64,000 bases of DNA from Micromonospora sp. KC723 (lineage in GTDB: Bacteria; Actinomycetota; Actinomycetes; Mycobacteriales; Micromonosporaceae). Under the pieces are notes generated by a model. The model was not told where the DNA came from. It ran no database searches and was given only the letters and a program-made list of their open reading frames with translations. The translations under genes were made by a program, and so were the position numbers. Location of the stretch: contig NZ_SMKD01000007.1 in assembly GCF_004348595.1 (NCBI RefSeq), forward strand, positions 1 to 64,000. Direction: 5' to 3'. Shown piece by piece: positions 43,701-51,497 of the stretch (position 1 is the first letter of the stretch; each line of letters opens with the position of its first letter).

Positions 43701-44677
43701 TCGACCGCACTCGACGAGTAGGCGAGGCTCACCTTCGGCGCCGGACCGGTGGCCGGGGGGACCCGAATGGGATACGACCAGGAGAAGTCGCCGCTCGATC
43801 CGCCCGCAGTCCAACTGGAGGACGCCTGGAGTGGGGTCGCGGAGTAGTCGCCGGTCGAGCCGGAGGGGGCGGCGGCGAGGGCGACCAGAGTTGAACCGTT
43901 CGCCGGAAGAGTCGAGCCGTTGACAGCACCCGGCTGCACGTCGACATCCGCCGAAACCCGCCTCGCGGCAGGATCGTTGTGGGAGGGCAGCGGGCGGCCG
44001 CTGCACTGTGGCAGGTCCGGAGTGGTAAGCGCACACTCCGGCAGCGCCACCAGGCGCAGACGGGTCGACCAGTCCGCACCGAACGCCGACTCGAAGCCCG
44101 AGTAGTCGACACCGACTCTCAGCCGCCCGCCGTGCTCCACACCGTCGGCACGCGCGACTCGGACGACAAGCCCGTTGCGCCAGCCCGATGCCACCTTCGC
44201 CCGGTCGAGCACCTCTACCCTGGCCCTCCCCACGGCAGCGGTGGAGGCGGCGACCCGGGATTCGGCGCCGGACGCGGGACCGACCCAGACGGGAAGCTTG
44301 CCGACCCTGGTGCTCGCCACAGGCACCTTGGCGGCGGCGCCCGCCGTCCGAGCAGTGTTCGCTGGGACGGCCGCCTCCGCAGTGCCGGCGGTGGGCCAGG
44401 TCAACGTCGTGGCGGTGACGCTGTCCGCTCCCTGGGACATGTCAGCCGGTCGGGGCTTCGCCAGTACTTCCTTGCTCGTCACAGCCTTTGGCTGGCTGAG
44501 CGTCAGGCGGGTCGGTTCGGCGGCCCTGGCTGGCTGCGGCGTGGCGGCCAGCAGGGACGCCAGTACGACAGGTGTCAGGGCGGCCGACAGGCCGAGCCGC
44601 AGGCGACTGCCGGGGAGCCAGAATCGGGATCGCGAATCGTGCCGGGTCGAAGCGACCGGCGGCATACCTACGGACAT
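37775..44677 (-). CDS. Secreted Rhs-repeat polymorphic toxin with HINT domain and C-terminal toxin tip
   Basis: A 2300-residue exoprotein. The signal peptide has hydrophobic core LGLSAALTPVVLASLLAATP and ends PARA. A beta-rich N-terminal half follows, with FSWSYPIRVPPATGPAPKVS and SYSSSAVDG opening (~280). YD/Rhs repeats run from ~1150 to 1830 (YDALGQ, YDPAGN-like units), and the Rhs core signature is GARPYDPAIGKFVAVDPI..NPYAYSVDSPVTLSDPSGM (~1850-1900). A HINT domain (~2057-2193) has Cys1 (CSFSGDTEVL), the TEDH box and terminal VHN. The last ~105 residues form the toxin tip (LEHVIDPAKHGFGDLV..IRGAVVNGVPRIGTAF), with His and Thr placed like a BECR-fold RNase (inference). ATG 44677 has GGAGG at 6 nt. 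Downstream of the LamG gene, upstream of the immunity gene. Confidence 0.9.
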   Translation of the reverse strand: MSVGMPPVASTRHDSRSRFWLPGSRLRLGLSAALTPVVLASLLAATPQPARAAEPTRLTLSQPKAVTSKEVLAKPRPADMSQGADSVTATTLTWPTAGTAEAAVPANTARTAGAAAKVPVASTRVGKLPVWVGPASGAESRVAASTAAVGRARVEVLDRAKVASGWRNGLVVRVARADGVEHGGRLRVGVDYSGFESAFGADWSTRLRLVALPECALTTPDLPQCSGRPLPSHNDPAARRVSADVDVQPGAVNGSTLPANGSTLVALAAAPSGSTGDYSATPLQASSSWTAGGSSGDFSWSYPIRVPPATGPAPKVSLAYSSSAVDGRSDASNNQPSWIGEGFEYHPGFIERRYVPCFHDTANGATNNDQVGDQCWGTDNAVLSLNGRSTELVKDGKTGEWRPKSDDASKVEKLTGGSNGDDNGEYWKVTAADGTQYFFGRDDLPGQTIDTASTDTVRVYGNHKDEPCDNASFAAAHCNQAWRWNLDYVVDTRGGTMSFWYDQETNKYAANVTDSNDVSYVRASHLTRIDYGTWDRGTTDRSVTPTAQVFFTTSDRCRSGCATHDEAHWPDTPWDQECTGASCEGKYSPTFWSTRRLTKITTKVAGVAGDVESWSLDHNFPKNGDGSRDGMWLESIRHTGHIGERVDLPEVNFDWVQRPNRVDKTDDGKPPMHWMRLNTIWTETGGRIVVEYSDPECDTDGPMPTSPQSNTLRCYPVLTENPFTKAIERDYFHKYVVKRVFESDWTGGGTDVITAYEYLDGAAWHHADDDGMTKDKFRTWSDYRGYGRIRVRKGADGQETLSETRYYRGMHGDKAAPSDGTRTVTLRGVDLNGDGDVVDVADAGQVNDHDALAGQVREQITYNGVDTDIVSRSVNQGWQSPHTAMRDMGTTTTYARYTGVETSWDAVKLDAGRGWRVVKSSSTFDSYGMEATSSDLGNVAADGDEQCIRTTYARNTDLNILSTAVRVETIALPCGTAPKSADDVISDVRTSYDGKAYGVPPTKGNPTRAETLKGWSESGGTDWLTTGTSVYDDHGRVRESTDVRNNRTITTYTPASGGPVTKVETTNHLDWKSTQEMEPAWGLPKRTIDANGKTTDLRYDGLGRLRKVWLPNRSIGPDPANPTSTPSTEYTYTLRNSGGVNAVTTRALNPEGSYVTSYALYDGMLRPRQTQTSAASGGGTVFSESVYDAAGRVAYANANASHRDPNVAPGTTLRSIAAWEANIQTVNQYDRAGRTTASIQTTSGQEKWRTTTAYGGDRVYVTPPEGGTATTSITDARGNTVEVRQHADRSFTGPYDASIYTYNRKNQLTSVKDSAGNEWSYGYDVRGRQRLAVDPDKGRTESQYADNGELEYTLDARQQKLVYRYDSLGRKDAVYEGSIAPENLRSSWAYDPTGAKGMPASSSRWTNNGTTEYKVRVRGYSPMYRSLGEDYVIPATETGLNGTYSFTRSYKADGVTLGSATYPNAGGLGAEQLTFTYNSTTGLAEQVKTNWPNAGQYVTDTSYNALGQVGLIQYQQTAQNFLERAWSYEDSTGRLADVVTSRQVTPQMVADANYGYDPAGNIIRIADTPVGGTADVQCFGHDYARRLTQAWTPTSGRCDAAPTETELGGPAPYWHSWTYDPIGKSSGNRVTETKHGTASTESTYKYPDLGKAQPHGVHQVATTGTGAGTRNYQYDAAGNMTCRPTATAVNNTCPGGTGSQVLTWDSESKLVGLTDSGKNHSYLYDPEGNRLIARDPTGKTLYLPGMEIRYTTTDGSKTATRYYSHLGQLIGMRMPGTGITWLITDHQGTQELSIASGNQTITQRRQTPYGGSRGTPPPAWSNQLGFVGGTIDGGSNVTGLTHIGARPYDPAIGKFVAVDPIMVLSDPRHWNPYAYSVDSPVTLSDPSGMTPCVEDGDVCDNYRPGDEKGNNKNKENNPCWPASCGGKKEENSADPRTWTGKSDEDGRPMPGPGYLTLETGAQFRYYTHITNLDIFQREVVENFVFCYNNPEVCAALRKARSKQTQRALLDLLGITDVQDCTKGKVSGCVWTAVGFVPSGKLVGPVGKSLLRRSIKAACSFSGDTEVLMADGSRKAISKIEVGDEVLAADPETGESGHRKVTKLWVHEDQLYVLVTERGAVVTTEDHPFWNESDQAWQGAEELDPGDLLRTPSGVAKVKSFDAKATKIALAYNLSVDGIPTYYVLAGTTPVLVHNTNGCTPLSQSTLDEAFDLANTPQKLEHVIDPAKHGFGDLVTAAGGRSEAMRAITDSLRCTCGLPAQGPFEVQREIYGETVTIRGAVVNGVPRIGTAFIPSKFPGAS

Positions 44678-44762
44678 CGACAACCTCCGCCGTCGAGGGG
44701 TGGGCGGGATGATGGAAGGAAGGGTGCAAGCCAGGGCTCGCGCCGCACGAGCTTTTGTTGGC

Positions 44763-47700
44763 TCATCGAGAGTCGCGGTAGAGCGCCGCTGCTTCGCGAT
44801 CGTTCATCGCACCGGCGTAGATCTTGATCTGGTCGATGTCGCCCGAAAGGAAGCTGTTCACGCCGGAGACGCTTCCGACGAACAATGGGTGAGAAGATGC
44901 TTTGCCGACGGCGCCGACGCCCCGAACGAGTTGGCGTTGACCGTCGACGTACAGGCGAACCTCGCCCGTTCCGACGTCGAAGACCCCGGTGAGATGGACC
45001 CACTCCTTCGCCTGGACGGCATCTGCTGTCAGTGGGGTGTCCGACACGGCCGCCGCCCAACGGACACCACCCACACCATCCGGGGTGATCACTGCGAACC
45101 TCAGATTTCCGTTCTGTTCCATGTACAACTTGACGGCACCCTCTTGGGCATTGCCTGCGCCATGCTTGACGAAGACCTGTTCCTGCCCGTTGAGTTCACG
45201 GACGCGGACGGCGGCGGACACCGTCAATGACTGCCCGGTGTTGACCACCGGACCCGTGGTGGCGGCATACCCGGTTCTGGTCGACGCGCCTCCCCAGCCA
45301 TCGGGCTGGGCAGTGTTGAACCACAGCGCCTCGCTGCCGTCGTAGCCGTCACCGGTGTACCCGACCGTCTGGCTATCGGAATAGGGATCGGTGCATCCGT
45401 GGAGGTCTAGGGACCGTCCCCAGTAGTCGTAACTCGTTGCCGAGCCACAGGCGGTGTTGAGCCCACCGCTGAAGTCCCAGTTCGCCACCTGGATCGGCTG
45501 GATGATGCCGGGCTCTGCTTCGGTGCCCATCTCCGGGTTCTCGTCGGTACCGGTCAGGTCGTCTTGGGTGAGCACCCGGTCCCAGAGCCGGACGTCGGTG
45601 ATCTGACCGACCCAACGGTCGGGGCCCCTTGTGGGCATCGCGGGATTATCTGGCCACTGGGCGGCACCGACAACAATCGGACCGGTGGGATTCCAGCCAG
45701 CCCCGGTGCGGGTGGCGGAAGCGACCTGGGCGCCGTTAACGAAGAGCACCATCAGCCCGGTGACCGCCTCGTAGGACGCGGCGAGATGGGTCCACTTGCC
45801 AACGCTCTTGGTGGTGATGTTTGTCGGGGAGTCCGCGGCCGCGAATGTGTTGATGCCCTGGGCGGAGTCGGATCCGGGCATCATGAATCCCCACCGGGGC
45901 TGTCCATTCGACCAGCGGTAACCCAGGTAGAAAGAGCTGACCTGGGTGCCGAACTTGCTGACGGCGGTCCAGTTGCCGGATGCCAGATCGGGTTCCGGGG
46001 TGTCGCCGTTGGCATCACCCAGGTTGACCCAGGCTGCCACGCTGAACGACTTGCTGGTGTCTAAGGGGGCATTCGCGGAGAGATACGTGTTCCGGTTGAA
46101 GGAGGGCGTGGCGTCGCCGTAGATCCGGCTGTTCTCCGCCCACGCCTCGGTGCCGTTGACGTTGAGGCTGGGCCCGCCGGATGCCTCCTTGAGTTCGTGG
46201 AAGTCGACCTTGTCGAGCGGCCAGTGGGCGACTGGCGTAGACGGCGCGTCAACCAAGAATCTGTAACGAGTGGTATCGCTTAGCTTGTTGGCGCCGTCGA
46301 TACTGTAAACCTCGAGGATGTTAAAGCCGAACCGCGGTGGCGTCAACGTCACCGTGTATCGCGCACCTGCGCTAACCGTGGTGAGGGGACTGACCTGGCC
46401 GCTCCATCCGTAGACGTACTTGACCACGTCGTTGGACCCGGCGAGGAAGGTGAACGTCCCGGCGATGCCGGGACCGCCGTGGGCGATCCCGTCGGCCGAA
46501 TAGTCGGCGGAGGTGACGACCGGCGGCAGCGGCTTGTCCAAGTCAACCGTGAATCTACACCAACCGGACCAGTCGGAGTAGGAGCCGGCCTTGTCCCTGG
46601 TCTGCACCCGCCACTGGTAGGTCCTGCCGTCGGCCAGGGTCCCCAGACTGATGGTGCCCGAATCGCCGTAGCTGTTGCCCGGCTTGGTCTGCCCGGTCTT
46701 GGTACTGACGCCGTTAAATCCGATGAACATGTACTCGAAGTAGCCGGTCAGGCTGTCCCCGGTACCGTCCGCATCCCCGTAAAAGGCCTTGAACACGGGG
46801 GACGCGGTGCCGATTGTCGCGCCGCAGTCTTGGCTGGACGTGGTCAGCTTGCTCGGCACGTTCGGCTTCGAGTTGTACGTGACCTCAAGCCATGCCTTAT
46901 CGGTGTAAAACTTTTTCCACCGGCTCTCGAGATCTTCGCCCTCCCCGGCGTCGTTGCAGGCGCACAGGCCGACGGTGTAGGTCGGCCACGCCTTGTTGAC
47001 CGCGTACTGCAGGTCGTTCTTGAACGCGGTGCTGGCGAACTCGGCGTCCACGTCGGGCTGGATCCTGCCGCAGCCGCCCGCCTCGTTGGCGCTGCCCTCC
47101 CACGCATCCAGGTGGTTCGACGGCAGCGGGCGAGTGGTCCAGCCCATCCGGCCGCCGCTGGCAACCGTGATGGCACTGGTGCGGTACGCGTGCACCCAGG
47201 TCGGCTCGCAGGACCACGAGTGGTCAAGGGTGACCCTTACCGTACTGCCGAGGATCTGCTTGCCCTTGAGCCCGCCGATGGGAAAGTCGTAGAACGAGTG
47301 GTACCGCTCCCCGTTGCCGCCCTCGGGGTACGGCTGCCGCCCGACCCGAGCCACGGTGGTGTCGTTGTTCTCCCCGTTGCTGGTCGCGTACGCCCACTTC
47401 GACCGCTTCTTCTCGAACTCCGGGTCAATGAAGATCGGATATGTGAGGCCGGGATCGGCCATGAGCTTCGTGTCGGGAGTGACCGTCAAATCGGTGCCGG
47501 ATGCCGCCACGCCGACCGGGGCGGTGCGGGAGGTGACCGCAGCCTCCTCGGCGGTAGCCCCCTCTCCGGCGGAACCGCCGAGGCTGCGCGCCTGCGCCGG
47601 GGCGACCGTGGCAAGCACTTCACCGGCCCGCGAAGGGTCGCTGGACGAATCCCACATCCGAGCCGGAGCGGAGGTGGCCACCGGGACGCCGGCCGCGGTG

Positions 47701-48377
47701 CTGAGGCGCAGCACCTCGGAGGCGTCCTGGGTGATCTTCATGTCGCCGCCGGTGCGGTAGCGCAGTGCCCGGATCGCCGGCTGCGCCGCCGCCTCCGGGG
47801 TAAGTACCTCCACCACATGGGTGTAGCCCTCGGTGGTCGCGGTGACGTGCAGGTTGACGTCCTTGAGGACGGACGGGTAAACGGCCGTGGCACCGTCGAC
47901 CCGCGGCGCCGGCAGCGGGCCCAGCGGCCACTCCAAGGTGAAGGTGGAGCCCCTTTCCCGCCATGTCACCAGCGGTCCAGGACCGCCAGAGGAGAACGAG
48001 ACGTCGGCGAGTGTCGCGACCGGGACCAGCCTGCCGTCCCGGGCCCGCAGGCTCGTATCGATGGCCGCCCACGTGCCGTTTGAGCGGCGCACCCGCTGCG
48101 GCGCGACGGAAGCGAGCAACGTACGAACGCCGTCCGAATCAACAGTCACTTGCGCATACTCGGTACGCTCGCTGAGCACCTCGACGGCGTGGCCGCACCG
48201 CGCGGCGAGCCTGGCCGCCGCCGCGTCGTCCGGCGCCTCCGTGACGCAGCCAGCCTGGTCGGCCGGCTTTGGGGCGGCACTAGCGGCGGGTACCTCGGCC
48301 ACGAATCCGGTGCCGGAAACGATGACACTGATCGACGTCAGCCAAATGAAGGCACGACGTCTCCACGACACAGCCAT
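44763..48377 (-). CDS. Secreted LamG/jelly-roll protein of the Rhs operon
   Basis: A 1204-residue protein with a signal peptide (RRRAFIWLTSISVIVSGTGFVAE to AASAA). The N-terminal region resembles the head of actinobacterial Rhs-partner proteins, and a DNRLRE-like domain follows (FIDPEFEKKRSKWAYA, ~320-510). A fibronectin-type segment (YQWRVQTRDKAGSYSDWSGW, ~590) leads to two concanavalin-like LamG domains (PVAHWPLDKVDF to ITDVRLWDRVLTQDDL, ~720-960, and VANWDFSGGLN to IDQIKIYAGAMNDREAAALY, ~980-1200). ATG 48377 is preferred over TTG 48407, because GGGGGAT lies just upstream. It ends 85 bp before the toxin gene and probably helps secretion or surface display. Confidence 0.85.
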   Translation of the reverse strand: MAVSWRRRAFIWLTSISVIVSGTGFVAEVPAASAAPKPADQAGCVTEAPDDAAAARLAARCGHAVEVLSERTEYAQVTVDSDGVRTLLASVAPQRVRRSNGTWAAIDTSLRARDGRLVPVATLADVSFSSGGPGPLVTWRERGSTFTLEWPLGPLPAPRVDGATAVYPSVLKDVNLHVTATTEGYTHVVEVLTPEAAAQPAIRALRYRTGGDMKITQDASEVLRLSTAAGVPVATSAPARMWDSSSDPSRAGEVLATVAPAQARSLGGSAGEGATAEEAAVTSRTAPVGVAASGTDLTVTPDTKLMADPGLTYPIFIDPEFEKKRSKWAYATSNGENNDTTVARVGRQPYPEGGNGERYHSFYDFPIGGLKGKQILGSTVRVTLDHSWSCEPTWVHAYRTSAITVASGGRMGWTTRPLPSNHLDAWEGSANEAGGCGRIQPDVDAEFASTAFKNDLQYAVNKAWPTYTVGLCACNDAGEGEDLESRWKKFYTDKAWLEVTYNSKPNVPSKLTTSSQDCGATIGTASPVFKAFYGDADGTGDSLTGYFEYMFIGFNGVSTKTGQTKPGNSYGDSGTISLGTLADGRTYQWRVQTRDKAGSYSDWSGWCRFTVDLDKPLPPVVTSADYSADGIAHGGPGIAGTFTFLAGSNDVVKYVYGWSGQVSPLTTVSAGARYTVTLTPPRFGFNILEVYSIDGANKLSDTTRYRFLVDAPSTPVAHWPLDKVDFHELKEASGGPSLNVNGTEAWAENSRIYGDATPSFNRNTYLSANAPLDTSKSFSVAAWVNLGDANGDTPEPDLASGNWTAVSKFGTQVSSFYLGYRWSNGQPRWGFMMPGSDSAQGINTFAAADSPTNITTKSVGKWTHLAASYEAVTGLMVLFVNGAQVASATRTGAGWNPTGPIVVGAAQWPDNPAMPTRGPDRWVGQITDVRLWDRVLTQDDLTGTDENPEMGTEAEPGIIQPIQVANWDFSGGLNTACGSATSYDYWGRSLDLHGCTDPYSDSQTVGYTGDGYDGSEALWFNTAQPDGWGGASTRTGYAATTGPVVNTGQSLTVSAAVRVRELNGQEQVFVKHGAGNAQEGAVKLYMEQNGNLRFAVITPDGVGGVRWAAAVSDTPLTADAVQAKEWVHLTGVFDVGTGEVRLYVDGQRQLVRGVGAVGKASSHPLFVGSVSGVNSFLSGDIDQIKIYAGAMNDREAAALYRDSR

Positions 48378-48539
48378 GACGATCCCCCGTGTTCGCCCCA
48401 TAGACAATCAGTGAACTGTAGAGATCGACAGGGCGGTGCGTAAAGGCTCGCACACAAACTGTCAGCACGTACGGGCATCGATCCGGACAAACGAACATCG
48501 CACGTTGCAGCGCGTCACCGCTCCCAACGCCCATCCGTG

Positions 48540-49180
48540 CACAGTCGTCGATCGGCAGGGCGCGCATCGTGCGCAGCGGCGAGCCGACCACGAACAGGGC
48601 GGCGCTCCACGTGCCCAGGGCGGTCACCACCAGCGCCGGACGCATCCCCCACGTGCTGCCGAGCACACCGCCGAAGAGCGCGCCGAGCGGCACCACCCCG
48701 AAACAGATCCACACGAACGCGGCGGTCACCCGACCGAGCAGCTCCGGCGGGGTGACCCGCTGCCGGTACGACACCAGGGCCACCTTGAACAGCACCCCGT
48801 TTGCGGAGTACGCGGCCAGCCCGACGGCGTACAGCAGCAGCCCCCAGCCCGGCCGGGCGGCCGGCATGAACAGATAGCGGCCCCGGGACAGCCATCGCCA
48901 ACCAGATCAACCGGGCCGAGCCGACCCGGGCGGCGATCCGGTCGGCCAGCGCCCCGGCGAGCAGGCCGCCGACCGCCCCGGCGGAGACGACCACACCCAC
49001 CACGGCCGGGGCGGCGTACAACTCCCGCAGCAGGTAGGGCACCTCCAGCGCGGTGGTGGCCACGCCGAAGAAGTTCGACGTGGTGGCGCAGAGCAGGGTC
49101 GCCAACAGGATGGGATGCCGGCGGACGAACCCGAGCCCTCGATGAGGGCGCTGTTCAGGGCCTGTAGCAGCGACCCGGGC
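48540..49180 (-). pseudogene. MFS transporter remnant
   Basis: Two minus-strand frames hold consecutive pieces of an MFS permease: LGFVRRHPILLATLLCATTSNFFGVAT with ADRIAARVGSARLIWLAMA, and after a frameshift near 48895 WGLLLYAVGLAAYSANGVLFKVALVSYRQRVTPPELLGRV (landmarks AAYSANGVLF and RVTPPELLGRV) to FVVGSPLRTMR. The first half of the protein is missing, and the C-terminus runs into unrelated sequence. Not functional. Confidence 0.8.
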
Positions 49181-49241
49181 TGCCCACCATGCTGGACCTT
49201 GGCGACGAACTGCTGCGCCTCACCCGAACGAACCGCCGAGC

Positions 49242-49484
49242 TCACCCAGGTCGCCGCCTGTCGACGGCGGCTGCGACCCCCTGTGCGCGCTCGGCCCGGT
49301 CATGGCTGGGGTCGGGCCACCGTTCGCCCGTCTCGCAGCGCCGCACCGTGTTGGCGTTGAGGCCGGTGTCGGTCTCTCCGGCATGGCTCATTCCCGCCCG
49401 AATACGCTCGGCGACCTCCTCGTACGACCAGCCCCGCTGAGGTCTCTCCCACGCTACAAATCTTGAATGGCCAGGTTTGTCCAT
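49242..49484 (-). pseudogene. Fragment of an XRE-type HTH protein
   Basis: The minus-strand frame encodes RGWSYEEVAERIRAGMS, then LNANTVRRCETGERWPDP, the HTH core of actinobacterial XRE regulators (typically LTANTVRRWETG). The sequence after WPDP does not match the family (KHLV..FG motif absent) and stops after 80 residues. The ATG (49484) lacks a ribosome-binding site. Probably a truncated gene. Confidence 0.5.
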
Positions 49485-49643
49485 TGGGTTGGCGTGTCGC
49501 TGGTTTGTCGGATGCGATGGGGTAGGTCCGGTGGGATGAGGTATTCCCGATGGGGGTGGGTTGTCCGCGCGGGGACGGGCGAGGCGTGAGGCGGTGCGGC
49601 GGCAGGCGTGGCCGGTCTTCGAAGACGAGGCCGGTCAGACGCT

Positions 49644-50003
49644 TCACTCGAAGCGGGTGGGCTCCCGCTCGCCGTCGTGGTCTTCCTGGCTCGCCCACCG
49701 CTCGGGCGTCGCCCCGTTCAACGTCAACTCGAAGACGTGCCGACGCTGGATCTCGAAGCGGAGCGGGCTGACGTCGTACTCGACCTCCCCCAGCATGCGC
49801 ACGACGCTGAACCCCGTCAGTCCGGTCTCTTCGCGGGCCTCCCGTAGCGCCGGGTCCGCCGGATCCTCACCCGGGCGGACGCTGCCGCCCGGAACCTGGA
49901 TGCCCACCTCCTCGTAGCTGAAGTCAATGTGCCGGAAGACGAGCAGGTGCCCCTCCCGCACGACATAACAGAGAACCTTGTTGGTGACCACCTTCTCGGG
50001 CAT
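49644..50003 (-). CDS. NUDIX hydrolase, C-terminally shortened
   Basis: A 119-residue NUDIX protein with an intact Nudix box (GSVRPGEDPADPALREAREETGL fits Gx5Ex7REUxEExGU; landmark REAREETGL). It stops at TGA 49644 right after REPTRFE, where relatives continue with a Trp-led final strand and helix. The TGA may have arisen from TGG. ATG 50003 has GGAAGG 5 nt upstream. Substrate unknown; activity is uncertain because the fold end is missing. Confidence 0.65.
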   Translation of the reverse strand: MPEKVVTNKVLCYVVREGHLLVFRHIDFSYEEVGIQVPGGSVRPGEDPADPALREAREETGLTGFSVVRMLGEVEYDVSPLRFEIQRRHVFELTLNGATPERWASQEDHDGEREPTRFE

Positions 50004-50122
50004 GGCGCCTTCCACCACTCGTTCCTGGTGCGTCTACCCAGGGTCTGGCAAGTGCGGATCGGGCAGGCCGAAGATTGCTTCCTGGGCCGCTCGGGCGAGA
50101 TAAGGGCGCCCACAAGGGGCAG

Positions 50123-50317
50123 GGGTGGGTGTTCCGGGAATACACCGTCAAGAGGGGCAAGCAGTATACGACCGGTAGGATGATCCAGTGGCATCCCGGC
50201 GGTGGCCATCACGGGAAGCTCCCCTATTGGAAGGTCAAGCAGCCGAACAAGCCGGAGGCCAGGTTGCCTCAGCACCGGGAGAAGCTGCCGCAGTGGAAGC
50301 TCGACCAGCTGAAGTGA
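50123..50317 (+). pseudogene. Orphan C-terminal toxin tip of a polymorphic toxin
   Basis: An open frame with no credible start encodes WVFREYTVKRGKQYTTGRMI, then QWHPGGGHHGKLPYWKVKQP and ends KLPQWKLDQLK. The HPGGGHHGKLPYWKV segment resembles the final domain of Rhs/CdiA-type toxins. No trunk (Rhs, HINT, PT) precedes it. A small gene in immunity position follows 26 nt later. Read as a displaced toxin cassette, inferred from layout. Confidence 0.5.
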
Positions 50318-50343
50318 CGCGTTCGCTCTGGAGAGGTGATCCG

Positions 50344-50745
50344 ATGTCTCAGGCGGCGGGCTACGATCCGGATGATCTCCTTCATCCCGCCCGCGTGATC
50401 TCGGTACTGTGCGGGCTGACGCGGGTGGTTGCTCGTCTCGCGCTGGCGCCCGACGACCAGCGGGAGTACCTGCGCAGGGCCGGCGTCGGCGGCTCGGTGG
50501 ACGAGTTGGCGCTCCAGCTCGAAGCGGTGGTCGCTCTCCTGGAACCGTTGGAGGAGGCCGAGCTGGTCGATCCGGCGCAGGCCGAGTTGGCCCGCCGCAT
50601 CGACCAGATGCTCGACCTGATGAGCGGCGCGGACAAGGCCTACCTGTGGGAACCGGAGGCATTGTCGACGGCCCCGGAGTGGGTCGAGGTGCGTGCCCTC
50701 GCCAAGGAGTTCCTGTTCCTGCCCGATCCGTTCGGCGGGACGTAG
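50344..50745 (+). CDS. Putative immunity protein for the orphan toxin tip
   Basis: A 133-residue, largely helical acidic protein (VISVLCGLTRVVARLALAPD, LALQLEAVVALLEPLEEAEL, ELARRIDQMLDLMSG). No family is recognised. ATG 50344 has GGAGAGG 7 nt upstream. Its only link to toxin biology is its position 26 nt behind the toxin tip. It looks intact while the toxin does not, as expected for orphan immunity genes. Confidence 0.5.
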   Translation: MSQAAGYDPDDLLHPARVISVLCGLTRVVARLALAPDDQREYLRRAGVGGSVDELALQLEAVVALLEPLEEAELVDPAQAELARRIDQMLDLMSGADKAYLWEPEALSTAPEWVEVRALAKEFLFLPDPFGGT

Positions 50746-50816
50746 CGGACGATCGGTGGTCCGGGGCGGGAGTTCGCTCGCCCCGGACCACTCGTCGTCG
50801 AGCGGCGATCGTCTTC

Positions 50817-51497
50817 CTACTCGGGGACGCGCCGGTACGCGCCGTCGCTGGCCGAGGTTGCCATCGAGGCGTACGCGCGCAGCGCGGCCGACACCGGCCG
50901 CTGCCGGTCCACCGGCGTGTACGGCCGGTCCCGCTTCTCCTGGGCGACCCGGCGGGCGTCCAGCACGTCGGCCGGCACGTCCAGCTCGATCGTCCGGCCC
51001 GGGATGTCGATGACGATCTCGTCGCCGTCGGCGACCAGGGCGATCAGCCCACCGGAGGCCGCCTCGGGGGAGACGTGGCCGATGGACAGGCCCGACGTGC
51101 CGCCGGAGAAACGCCCGTCGGTGAGCAGCGCGCAGGCCCGGCCCAGCCCCCGCCCCTTGAGGAACGAGGTGGGATAGAGCATCTCCTGCATCCCGGGGCC
51201 GCCCTTCGGCCCCTCGTACCGGATGACCACCACGTCCCCGGCGACGACCTCCTTGGCCAGGATGGCCGACACCGCGTCGTCCTGGGACTCGTAGACCTTG
51301 GCCGGGCCGCGGAAGGTCAGGCACTCCTCGGGCACCCCGGCGGTCTTCACCACGCAGCCGTGCGGGGCCAGGTTGCCGTGCAGGATGGCCAGCCCGCCGT
51401 CGGCGCTGTACGCGTGCTCCCGGTCCCGGATGCAGCCCTGCGCCGCGTCGGTGTCCAGCGACGACCAGCGGTTGGTGGTGGAGAACGGCCCACTGCT
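50817..51497 (-). pseudogene. ilvD: 3' fragment of ilvD (dihydroxy-acid dehydratase)
   Basis: The minus-strand frame gives the C-terminal domain of dihydroxy-acid dehydratase: [84 protein letters not shown] (landmarks). The catalytic Ser region LTDGRFSGG is present. The N-terminal two-thirds with the cluster Cys residues is missing, and the 5' edge joins an IS256 fragment at about 51497. Not functional alone; a full ilvD must exist elsewhere. Confidence 0.85.

Noticed and set aside
46479-48083. 534-codon plus-strand frame antisense to the LamG gene
   Set aside because: No domain, no ribosome-binding site, and composition explained by the real gene.
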